Both the position numbers and the translations under genes were made by a program. The notes beneath the pieces are model-generated. The model did no database searches and was not told the origin of the DNA. It was given only the letters and a program-made list of their open reading frames with translations. From the NCBI RefSeq assembly GCF_001423495.1, contig NZ_LMOG01000012.1:111216-175215 (forward strand): a DNA stretch of 64,000 nucleotides, given 5' to 3'. This DNA is from Xanthomonas sp. Leaf131. GTDB lineage: Bacteria > Pseudomonadota > Gammaproteobacteria > Xanthomonadales > Xanthomonadaceae. How positions within the stretch are numbered: position 1 is the stretch's first letter; each line of letters starts with the position of its first letter. Positions 52,982 through 61,079 of this stretch are shown here, piece after piece.

Positions 52982-54841
52982 TTACGCGCCCTCGATCAGC
53001 TCCATCCATGCCGCCTCTGCCGCCGCCAACTGCTGCGCAGTCGCTTCACGGTCGCGGCCCAGCACGGCCATCTTTTCGCTGTCGGGGTAGTTGGCGGGAT
53101 TGGCCAACTGCCGATCCAGCTCCGCCAACGCCGCTTCCAGCTCGCCCACGCGCTTTTCGGCGCTGGCCAGCTTGTGCGGGTTGACGACTTTCTTCGGCGG
53201 CAGCGGTTTGGTCGGCGGTGGCGGGGTCGGGGCGACCTCGGCCAGCTTCTGCTTGGTGCCTTGCGCGGCCGGGCGGCTGCGCAGCCAGGCGGCGTATTCG
53301 TCCAGGTCGCCGGCGAACGGTTCGACCACGCCATCGGCCACGCGCCAGAAACTGTCGCAGACCAGGCCGATCAGATGGCGGTCATGCGAGACCATCACGA
53401 TCGCGCCTTCGAAGTCGCTCAGCGCTTCGGCCAGCGCCTCGCGCATTTCCAGGTCCAAATGGTTGGTCGGTTCGTCCAGCAGCAGCACGTTCGGCTGCTG
53501 CCAGGCGATCAAGGCCAGTGCAAGACGCGCACGCTCGCCACCGGAGAAACCATCCACCACTTCGAAGGCGCGGTCGCCGGCGAAGTTCCACTTGCCCAAA
53601 AAGTCGCGGAACGCCTGATTGGAGCCATCCGGCGACAGCTCGCGGAAGTGGTCCATCGGCGATTGGCCTTCGTGCAGCGACTCCACCGTGTGCTGGGCGA
53701 AGTAGCCGATGCGCAAATCCGGATGCGCGCTGCGTTCGCCAGACAACGGCTCCAACTCGCCCACCAAGGTCTTGACCAACGTGGTCTTACCCGCACCGTT
53801 GGGACCCAGCAACCCGATACGGTCGCCGGCTTCCAACCCGAACCCGACGTCGTGCAGGATCACCGAATCCGCGCCGTAGCCGGCGTCCAGATGATTCAGC
53901 CGGATCAGCGAAAACGGCAGCCGATTCGGCTGTGCAAATTCGATACGGAATTCGCGCTCGGCGCGTACCGCCTCGGTACCGGCCATCTTGGCCAGCCGCT
54001 TCATGCGGCTCTGCGCCTGGCTGGCCTTGCTGGCCTGCGCCTTGAAGCGGTCGATGAAGCTCTGCAGATGCGCGCGCTCTGCCTGGCCCTTTTCGTGCGC
54101 GATCTGCTGCTGACGCAGGTGCTCGATGCGCTGGCGTTCGAAATCGGTATAGCCGCCGACGTACAACTTGGCGGTGCCACCATGCAGATGCAGCGTGTGG
54201 GTGGCCACGTTGTCGAGGAACTCGCGGTCATGCGAAATCAGCAGCAAGGTGCCCGGGTACTTGAGCAACCACTGCTCCAGCCACAGTACTGCGTCCATGT
54301 CCAAGTGATTGGTGGGTTCGTCGAGCAGCAACAGGTCGCTGGGCATCATCAGCGCGCGCGCCAGATTCAAGCGTACGCGCCAGCCGCCGGAGAACGAGGA
54401 GACCGCGCGGTGATGGGTCTCGGCCGGGAAGCCCAGGCCGTGCAGCAGCTTGCCGGCACGCGCTTCGGCGTCGTAGGCGCCCAGTTCGGCCATCTTCTGG
54501 TGGGCGTTGGCGACTGCCTCCCAGTCCTCGCGCGCAGTCGCTGCCGCCTCTTCCTGCAGGATGGCCGACACCTCGATGTCGCCACCGAGCACGAACGACA
54601 GCGCCGGATCGGGCAGCGACGGGGTTTCCTGCGAGACGCTGGCGGTGCGCACCTTGCCGGGCAGGTCGACGTCGCCCTTGTCCGCTTCCAGTTCGCCCTT
54701 CACCGCGGCGAACAGGCTCGACTTGCCGGTGCCATTACGGCCCACCACACCGACGCGGTAGCCGGCATGCATGGTCAGGTCGACGTTGGACAACAGCAGA
54801 CGCTCGCCGCGTCGCATGGAGAAGTTGCGCAGGGAAATCAT
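52982..54841 (-). CDS. ABC-F ATPase (YheS-like)
   Basis: The 619-residue protein has two ABC domains and no membrane span. The first Walker A is GRNGTGKSS (about 34-42) and the second GPNGAGKTT (about 335-343). Signatures are SFSGGWRVRLNLARALM and FSGGERARLALALIAW, with Walker B LLLDEPTNHLD twice. A C-terminal charged coiled coil (KVVNPHKLASAEKRVGELEAALAELDRQ is in it) is typical of the Uup/YheS branch. ABC-F proteins act on the ribosome to rescue or regulate translation. ATG 54841 begins MISLRNFSMRRGERLLLSN. Assignment to YheS rather than Uup rests on overall look. Confidence 0.93.
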   Translation of the reverse strand: MISLRNFSMRRGERLLLSNVDLTMHAGYRVGVVGRNGTGKSSLFAAVKGELEADKGDVDLPGKVRTASVSQETPSLPDPALSFVLGGDIEVSAILQEEAAATAREDWEAVANAHQKMAELGAYDAEARAGKLLHGLGFPAETHHRAVSSFSGGWRVRLNLARALMMPSDLLLLDEPTNHLDMDAVLWLEQWLLKYPGTLLLISHDREFLDNVATHTLHLHGGTAKLYVGGYTDFERQRIEHLRQQQIAHEKGQAERAHLQSFIDRFKAQASKASQAQSRMKRLAKMAGTEAVRAEREFRIEFAQPNRLPFSLIRLNHLDAGYGADSVILHDVGFGLEAGDRIGLLGPNGAGKTTLVKTLVGELEPLSGERSAHPDLRIGYFAQHTVESLHEGQSPMDHFRELSPDGSNQAFRDFLGKWNFAGDRAFEVVDGFSGGERARLALALIAWQQPNVLLLDEPTNHLDLEMREALAEALSDFEGAIVMVSHDRHLIGLVCDSFWRVADGVVEPFAGDLDEYAAWLRSRPAAQGTKQKLAEVAPTPPPPTKPLPPKKVVNPHKLASAEKRVGELEAALAELDRQLANPANYPDSEKMAVLGRDREATAQQLAAAEAAWMELIEGA

Positions 54842-55020
54842 TGATGGACAGTCCGATAGAACGAAAAGGAATGAGCAGATGAGCAGCATTCCTGCGACGC
54901 CATTCTAGCGTTAACGAATAATTAGCGCCTTCAGGTTGGCCGCCGTCTTCATTCACCGTGTTGCGACCAGACCCTGCCCAGCCTTGCCGGTCCTGCATGG
55001 ACCCCAGTTTCGGAGTTGTC

Positions 55021-57408
55021 ATGAATACCCCGCTGTCCACGCTCGCAACCGCCGTCGTTGCGGCGCTGCTCGCCTCCCCCGCGCTCGCCCAGACCACCGC
55101 ACCGGCGACCGCCCCCGCCAACACGCTCGATACGGTCATCGTCACCGGCACCCGCGTCTCCGACCGCACCGTGGCCGAATCGCAGTCGCCGATCGACATC
55201 ATCAGCGCCGAATCGCTGCAGGCCACCGGCACCTCGGAGCTGGCCACCGCGCTGGCGCGGGCACTGCCCTCGCTGAACTTCCCGCGCCCGGCGTTGAGCG
55301 ACGGCACCAGTGCGATCCGTCCTGCGCAGTTGCGCGGCCTGTCGCCGGACCAGGTGCTGGTGCTGGTCAACGGCAAGCGCCGCCATACCTCCTCGCTGCT
55401 CAACCTCAACGGCACCATCGGCCGTGGCGCCGCGGCGGTGGATCTGAACACCATTCCGGTGGCGGCGATCGCGCGGGTGGAAGTGCTGCGCGACGGCGCC
55501 TCGGCGCAATACGGCTCCGATGCCATCGCCGGCGTGATCAACATCGTGCTCAAGGGCGCGGAAAAGGGCGGCAGCCTGCAGGCCGGCTTCGGCCAGTACT
55601 CGGCCGGCGACGGCAGCAACTACGAGCTGTCCGGTGACACCGGCGTGGCCTACGGCGGCGATCGCGGCTGGCTGCATGTGGCCGCCCAGCTCAATCAGCA
55701 GGACCCCACCGACCGTGCGCGTGGCTATGCCGGCGCACCCAGCGCTTCGCAGCCGGCCGTGGGCCAGAAGGCGTTCAAGATCGGCGACCCCGACGTCAAC
55801 GCGCAGGCGGTGTCGGCCAATACCGAATTCGCCTTCAGCGACAGCATCACCGGCTATGCGTTCGCCACCGCCAGCAACCGCGACATCACCTCGTTCGCGT
55901 TCTTCCGCGCGCCGGGCAGCACCACCCAGAACATCCTGTCGGTCTATCCGCAGGGCTTTCTGCCGGAAATCCAGACCTACGCCAAGGACCGCTCGCTGGT
56001 GGCCGGCGTGCGCGGCTCCACCGCCAGCGGTTGGGACTGGGATGCCAGCTACAACTACGGCTACAACAAGATCGACTTCCACACCCGCAACACGCTCAAC
56101 GTGAGCCTGGGCCCGACCTCGCCGACCGCGTTCTACGACGGCGCGCTGGAGACCACGCAGAACATCGTCAACCTGGACGTCAAGCGCGGTTTCGATTGGG
56201 GCCTGGCGTATCCGGTGACAGTGGCCTTCGGCGCGGAATACCGCAACGAGAAATGGAACCAGTCGCCGGGCGAAGTGGGCTCGTATTTCCAGGCCGGCAC
56301 GCTGGCCGGCGGTGCACAGGGTTTCGGCGGATTCGCGCCGAGCGTGTCCGGGCAGTATTCGCGCGACAGCTATGCGCTGTATGCGGATCTGGAAGCCGAT
56401 TTCACCGACAAGTTCTCCGCCGGCCTGGCCGGGCGCTACGAGGATTTCAACGATTTCGGTAGCCAGGCCTCGGGCAAGCTGTCCGGGCGCTATGCGTTCA
56501 CCGACAAGATCGCGTTGCGCGGCACGGTGTCCTCGGGCTTCCGTGCACCGTCGCTGGCGCAGCAGTATTTCCAGTCCACCAGCACCACCTTCCTGGCCGG
56601 CAATCCGACTCCGTTCGAGATCCGCACCTTCCCCGCCGACAGCACCGTGGCGCGTGCGCTGGGGTCTGAACCGCTGGATGCGGAAACCTCGCTGTCCTAC
56701 AGCCTGGGCCTGGTGCTGCAGCCGACCGATGCGCTCTACCTCACCGTGGATGCATACCAGATCGATGTGGACGACCGCATCGTGCTCTCGTCCAACCTCA
56801 CCGGCACCGGCGTGCGTAATCTGCTCGAAGCGCAGGGCATCTTCGGCATCAACGGCGGGCGCTACTTCACCAATGCGGTGGACACACGCACGCGCGGTGT
56901 GGACGTGGTCGGCAGCTACCGCTGGCAGCTCGCCGCCAGCAGCGTTGACCTGACCGCCGGCTACAACTACTCGGAAACCGAAGTCCGCAACGTGGCTGCC
57001 AACCCGGCGGCGTTGTCGGCCAACGGGCTGAGCCTGGAGCGCATCGACCGTACCGAGCGTGGTCGCATCGAAGAAGGCTTCCCGCGCGACAAGTTCCTGA
57101 TCAACGGCAGCTGGAATCTGGAGCACTGGACGTTGGCGTTGGGGGCAACCCGCTATGGCAAGTACAGCACGCGTCCGGCGGCGGCGATCAACGACCAGAC
57201 CTTTGGCGCCAAGTGGGTGGTGGATGCCTCGGCCAGCTACAAGATCGATCGCTGGACCCTGACCTTGGGTGCGGACAACCTGCTGGACGAGTACCCGGAC
57301 GAAAACAACTTCGCCAATTCCACCAGCGGGCAGTTCCCGTACAGCAACCTGTCGCCGTTCGGCTTCAACGGTGCGTATGTGTACGGGCGCATCAATTACC
57401 GTTGGTGA
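55021..57408 (+). CDS. TonB-dependent receptor, first of three tandem paralogues
   Basis: The 795-residue outer-membrane receptor has a signal peptide (MNTPLSTLATAVVAALLASPALAQ) and a TonB-box-like NTLDTVIVTGTR. The plug domain holds SPIDIISAESLQATGTSELATAL, LPSLNFPRPALSDGT, RGLSPDQVLVLVNGKRRHTS and VEVLRDGASAQYGSDAIAGV. The beta-barrel ends INYRW, an aromatic terminal residue as usual. The start is preceded by CGGAG 5 bases upstream (TTCGGAGTTGTC). It lies 179 bases from the divergent ABC-F gene in an AT-rich gap. A strong terminator follows (57489-57524). The ligand is unknown. Confidence 0.94.
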   Translation: MNTPLSTLATAVVAALLASPALAQTTAPATAPANTLDTVIVTGTRVSDRTVAESQSPIDIISAESLQATGTSELATALARALPSLNFPRPALSDGTSAIRPAQLRGLSPDQVLVLVNGKRRHTSSLLNLNGTIGRGAAAVDLNTIPVAAIARVEVLRDGASAQYGSDAIAGVINIVLKGAEKGGSLQAGFGQYSAGDGSNYELSGDTGVAYGGDRGWLHVAAQLNQQDPTDRARGYAGAPSASQPAVGQKAFKIGDPDVNAQAVSANTEFAFSDSITGYAFATASNRDITSFAFFRAPGSTTQNILSVYPQGFLPEIQTYAKDRSLVAGVRGSTASGWDWDASYNYGYNKIDFHTRNTLNVSLGPTSPTAFYDGALETTQNIVNLDVKRGFDWGLAYPVTVAFGAEYRNEKWNQSPGEVGSYFQAGTLAGGAQGFGGFAPSVSGQYSRDSYALYADLEADFTDKFSAGLAGRYEDFNDFGSQASGKLSGRYAFTDKIALRGTVSSGFRAPSLAQQYFQSTSTTFLAGNPTPFEIRTFPADSTVARALGSEPLDAETSLSYSLGLVLQPTDALYLTVDAYQIDVDDRIVLSSNLTGTGVRNLLEAQGIFGINGGRYFTNAVDTRTRGVDVVGSYRWQLAASSVDLTAGYNYSETEVRNVAANPAALSANGLSLERIDRTERGRIEEGFPRDKFLINGSWNLEHWTLALGATRYGKYSTRPAAAINDQTFGAKWVVDASASYKIDRWTLTLGADNLLDEYPDENNFANSTSGQFPYSNLSPFGFNGAYVYGRINYRW

Positions 57409-57488
57409 GCACTGCACTCCGCACTGCGGCATCGTTGCGACGTTCTTGTTGATCCAGCACACGGCACGTTCGCACGTTGACGTTTGAC

Positions 57489-57524
57489 CACACGCCCCGG
57501 CTTGTCCGGGGCGTGTGCGTTTTG
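57489..57524 (+). terminator. Strong stem-loop terminator after the first receptor gene
   Basis: CACACGCCCCGG, a 5-base loop and CCGGGGCGTGTG form a perfect 12-bp stem, followed by CGTTTTGG. This is a likely intrinsic terminator, 80 bases after the stop. Confidence 0.75.
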
Positions 57525-57645
57525 GCGACGTGTCGGTGGTGTTTCGATGTAGCCCATCGCGGCGCGAAGCATCGATAAACCGTGAAGAGCCATGCGCCGC
57601 CTCGGTGGTATCAACACTGCTCCCGTCACTGCCGGAGCATGCACC

Positions 57646-58071
57646 ATGGAAGCAGCGCAGCTATCACGCGGCCGCCTGATCGATCACCTGCATCTGGTCG
57701 TCCACGACCTGCAGGCCAGCCGACGTTTCTACCAGGCCGTGCTCGACGTGCTCGGCGTTCCGATCGGTGGTGAAGGCGAGGGTTTCTTCTGGGCCGACGA
57801 ACTGTTCGTCTCCGATCGCGACACCGTGGCGCAGGGCGAACTGACCGGCCGCCACCATCTGGCCTTCCAGGCGCGCGACGTGGCGATGGTGCATGCATTC
57901 CATCAAGCCGCCCTCGCCCACGGCGGCCGCGACAACGGCGCGCCCGGTGTGCGCCCGTATCACCCGAGCTACTACGCTGCGTTCGTGCTCGACCCGGACG
58001 GCAACAACATCGAAGCAGTGTTCCATGGTCCTGCGCAACGCAGCGCCGATGCGGTGCAGATCACCTTCTGA
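57646..58071 (+). CDS. VOC (glyoxalase/bleomycin-resistance) superfamily protein
   Basis: The 141-residue protein is one vicinal-oxygen-chelate domain with paired beta-alpha-beta-beta-beta modules. RLIDHLHLVVHDLQASRRFYQAVLDVLG is module 1, with probable metal ligand His in DHLHLVV. TGRHHLAFQARDVAMVHAFHQAALAHGG and FVLDPDGNNIEAVFHG form module 2, with His and terminal Glu as further ligands. Such proteins act as lyases, dioxygenases or binding proteins; the substrate is unknown. ATG 57646 follows CCGGAG at about 10 bases. It lies alone between two receptor genes on the same strand. Confidence 0.92.
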   Translation: MEAAQLSRGRLIDHLHLVVHDLQASRRFYQAVLDVLGVPIGGEGEGFFWADELFVSDRDTVAQGELTGRHHLAFQARDVAMVHAFHQAALAHGGRDNGAPGVRPYHPSYYAAFVLDPDGNNIEAVFHGPAQRSADAVQITF

Positions 58072-58106
58072 TGCAGAAGTTTCATAACTGGTATCGATGT
58101 CCAGGA

Positions 58107-58166
58107 TGGTGCAAGCAAGACCGTACCGCAGTAGGTTTGGTGCAAGCAGCGCATCACTTTGGTGCA
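58107..58166 (+). promoter_or_regulatory. Repeated TGGTGCA motif upstream of the second tandem receptor
   Basis: TGGTGCAAGCA occurs at 58107-58117 and 58138-58148, 31 bases apart (about three helical turns), and TGGTGCA again at 58160-58166. Together they lie 180-240 bases before the receptor start at 58346. They may be binding sites of an unknown regulator. Confidence 0.35.
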
Positions 58167-58345
58167 CGATGACAACGATGCCATTAGCATATCGATGATG
58201 ACGATTGCTTGCGCGACGTAACCAAAATTTGACATGTGGTTACACGTGGTTAATGGTTGGGAACGCACCGCAGCTGCCGCAACGGACGCGGCCCGGGAGG
58301 GGGCCCCCTGCGATGCATCCGTTCCCCACTCGGAGTTGTCACCGC

Positions 58346-60733
58346 ATGAATTGCAAGACCAGTCCTCTCGCAGTCGCCGTTGTTCTTGCACTGTCGTTTT
58401 CCGCTTCACCCGCATCCGCGCAGTCACAGGCTCCCACCCAGAAAACCCTCGATACCTTGATCGTGACCGGCACGCGCGTGGCCGATCGCACCGTGGCCGA
58501 ATCGGCATCGCCGATCGACATCATTTCGCCGCAGGCACTGGAATCGACCGGCACCACCGAGCTGGCGACCGCGCTGTCCCGCGCGATCCCCTCGTTGAAC
58601 TTCCCGCGCCCGGCCATCTCCGACGGCTCGGACGCGGTGCGCCCTGCGCAGCTGCGCGGCCTGTCGCCCGATCAGGTGCTGGTGCTGGTCAACGGCAAGC
58701 GTTACCACACCACCGCGCTGATCAATCTCAACGACACCCAGGGCCGCGGCTCCTCGCCGGCCGATCTCAATACCATTCCGATCGCTGCGGTGGAGCGCAT
58801 CGAAGTGCTGCGCGACGGCGCATCGGCGCAATACGGTTCGGACGCCATCGCCGGCGTGATCAATATCGTGCTCAAGGGCAGCGGCGAAGGCGGCAGCATC
58901 AGCGGCCGCTACGGCAAGTACAGCGCTGGCGACGGCGAGCAGTATCAGCTGTCCGGCGATGCCGGTTTCAGCTTCGCCGGCACCGGCAAGGTGCATCTGG
59001 CCGCGCAGGCCGGGCATTCGGATCAGACCAACCGCGCGTTGCCGTTCCAGGGCCGCGTGGAGCAGCGTTATGGCGACCCGGACATCGACCAGGGCGCGGT
59101 CTCGTTCAATGGCGAATACAGCCCCACCGATTACCTGACCTTCTACTCGTTCGGCATGGTCAGCCGTCGCGAAGTGCTCTCCAACGGCTACTTCCGCTTT
59201 GCCGGCGACAACCGCAACCGCCCCGAGATCTATCCGGACGGCTTCCTGCCGCAGATCTACAACGTCAGCAAGGACGTGTCGTGGGTGGGCGGGTTGAAGA
59301 CCTCCACCGAAGGCGGTTTGAACATCGATCTGAGCTACAACTACGGCCAGAACAATCTCACCTTCGATGTGCGCAACAGTTTGAACAACAGCCTGGGCGT
59401 GACCAGCCCGACCGACTTCCACGCAGGCACCCTGGAAGTCACCCAGAACGTGCTCAACGCCGACTTCACCAAGACGCTGGATTGGGGCCTGGCCTATCCG
59501 GTCACGCTGGCCTTCGGTGCGGAATGGCGTGGCGAGAAGTTCAACCAGTCGCCTGGCGATGCGGCCTCCTCGGCCAATGGCGGCATTCCCTCGGCCAACG
59601 GTGCGTTGATTCCGGGCGCGCAGGTGTTTCCGGGCTTCAAGCTTTCCGACGCCGGTTACTACAACCGCAACAGCCACTCCGCATACGTGGATCTGGAAGC
59701 GGATCTGACCGACAAGTTCTCCGCCGGTCTGGCCGGGCGCTACGAGAAGTACAGCGACTTCGGCGACACCGCCACCGGCAAGCTGTCGCTGCGCTATGCC
59801 TTCACCGAGAAGGTCGCGTTGCGTGCCACTGCGTCCACCGGCTTTCGCGCGCCGTCGTTGCAGCAGCAGAACTTCCAGTCGATCGCCACGCAGTTCCTCA
59901 ACGTGGCCCAGCCCAACGGCACGGTGACGGCGATTCCGTTCGAGATCGGTACCTTCCGTACCGACAATGCCGCAGCGATCGCGCTCGGTGCCGAACCGTT
60001 GAAGGCCGAGGAATCCAAGAACTACGGCCTGGGTGTGGTGTTGCAGCCGGTCGAAAACCTGTATGTCACCGTCGATGCGTATCGCATCGATATCGACGAC
60101 CGCATCGTGCTGTCGGAAAACCTCACCTCGATTGCGGCGCGCAATTACCTGCAGGCCAATGGCTTCCCGGGCATCGGTGGCGGGCGTTACTTCACCAATG
60201 CCGTGGATACCAAGACCCAGGGCGTGGATGTGGTCGGCACCTATCGCTGGAATCTGGACGGCAGCAGCGTGGAGCTGACCTCCGGCTACAACTACAACAA
60301 GACCGAGGTGGAGAAGATCGCCGACAACCCGGCAGCGCTGGTGGCGATCGATCCGAACGCGGTGCGTATCGGCCGCGCCGAACTTGGGCGCATCACCGAA
60401 GGCACCCCGCGCGACAAGTTCTTCCTGGGCAGCACCTGGTCGCCAGGCAACTGGTCGTTCACCGGCACCGCCACACGCTGGGGCGAGTTCAGCACCTTCG
60501 GCACCAACGCCGGCAGCGACCAGACCTATGCGGCGAAGTGGACGCTGGATCTGGCCGCGTCCTACAAGTTGAACGACTGGAACTTCACCGTCGGCGGCGA
60601 CAACGTGCTCAACGAATATCCCGACCGCCAGGAAGCCGGTTTGGGCACACGTACCTACCTGCCCTACAGCAGCGCCTCGCCGTTCGGCTTCAACGGCGCG
60701 CTGGTGTACGCCAACGTGAGCTACAAGTGGTAA
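58346..60733 (+). CDS. TonB-dependent receptor, second of three tandem paralogues
   Basis: The 795-residue receptor is the same length as the first and very like it. The signal peptide is MNCKTSPLAVAVVLALSFSASPASAQ, then KTLDTLIVTGTRVADRTVAES and a plug with SPIDIISPQALESTGTTEL, SLNFPRPAISDGSDAVRPAQ, LVLVNGKRYHTTALINLND and IEVLRDGASAQYGSDAIAGV. The barrel ends VSYKW. CGGAG lies about 10 bases before the ATG in the leader CTCGGAGTTGTCACCGC, which resembles the leader of the first receptor. The ligand is unknown. Similarity to neighbours implies local duplication. Confidence 0.94.
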   Translation: MNCKTSPLAVAVVLALSFSASPASAQSQAPTQKTLDTLIVTGTRVADRTVAESASPIDIISPQALESTGTTELATALSRAIPSLNFPRPAISDGSDAVRPAQLRGLSPDQVLVLVNGKRYHTTALINLNDTQGRGSSPADLNTIPIAAVERIEVLRDGASAQYGSDAIAGVINIVLKGSGEGGSISGRYGKYSAGDGEQYQLSGDAGFSFAGTGKVHLAAQAGHSDQTNRALPFQGRVEQRYGDPDIDQGAVSFNGEYSPTDYLTFYSFGMVSRREVLSNGYFRFAGDNRNRPEIYPDGFLPQIYNVSKDVSWVGGLKTSTEGGLNIDLSYNYGQNNLTFDVRNSLNNSLGVTSPTDFHAGTLEVTQNVLNADFTKTLDWGLAYPVTLAFGAEWRGEKFNQSPGDAASSANGGIPSANGALIPGAQVFPGFKLSDAGYYNRNSHSAYVDLEADLTDKFSAGLAGRYEKYSDFGDTATGKLSLRYAFTEKVALRATASTGFRAPSLQQQNFQSIATQFLNVAQPNGTVTAIPFEIGTFRTDNAAAIALGAEPLKAEESKNYGLGVVLQPVENLYVTVDAYRIDIDDRIVLSENLTSIAARNYLQANGFPGIGGGRYFTNAVDTKTQGVDVVGTYRWNLDGSSVELTSGYNYNKTEVEKIADNPAALVAIDPNAVRIGRAELGRITEGTPRDKFFLGSTWSPGNWSFTGTATRWGEFSTFGTNAGSDQTYAAKWTLDLAASYKLNDWNFTVGGDNVLNEYPDRQEAGLGTRTYLPYSSASPFGFNGALVYANVSYKW

Positions 60734-60819
60734 CTCGCTGCGCACGGGTCGGCAGCGACCAGCGCTCGCGTCGCGTTGGGACGCAACGCTGATACGCAGC
60801 AGCTAACACCGCGGCATCG

Positions 60820-60851
60820 CTCTCCCTCTCGCGTTGATGCGAGGGGGAGAG
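60820..60851. repeat. Palindrome between the second and third receptor genes
   Basis: CTCTCCCTCTCGC, a 6-base loop and GCGAGGGGGAGAG form a 13-bp stem with one G.T pair, about 87 bases after the receptor stop. It resembles the palindrome at 7649-7671 and may terminate transcription or be a member of the same REP-like class. Confidence 0.6.
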
Positions 60852-61079
60852 ATCAACACTCGTTTCAGCAAGGATGCGCACTGCAGCAGCATGGCTGCGT
60901 CGCCGACCGAGGTCATCGCTGCGCACGCCCTTTCCGCCATGCGCAAAGACAGCTGGCGCGCAAGCACCACCAGCCACGCAGCGATCCACGCAATACGCAG
61001 TCGCACTCCAGCCGCAATCCCCCAGGCAACACGCGCATTCCAACGCTGCGTCCTTCATCCCCTTTGAGCCTTCATTCCC
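60852..61079. other. Region before the third receptor gene
   Basis: With the preceding palindrome it forms a gap of about 345 bases (60734-61079). No gene or clear operator is seen; it must carry the promoter of the third receptor, whose leader does not resemble those of the other two. Confidence 0.4.

Noticed and set aside
58424..60745. Long minus-strand open frame opposite the second TonB-dependent receptor (a similar one lies opposite the first)
   Set aside because: It is antisense to clear receptor sequence. The recurrence opposite paralogues reflects shared codons, not a conserved antisense gene.
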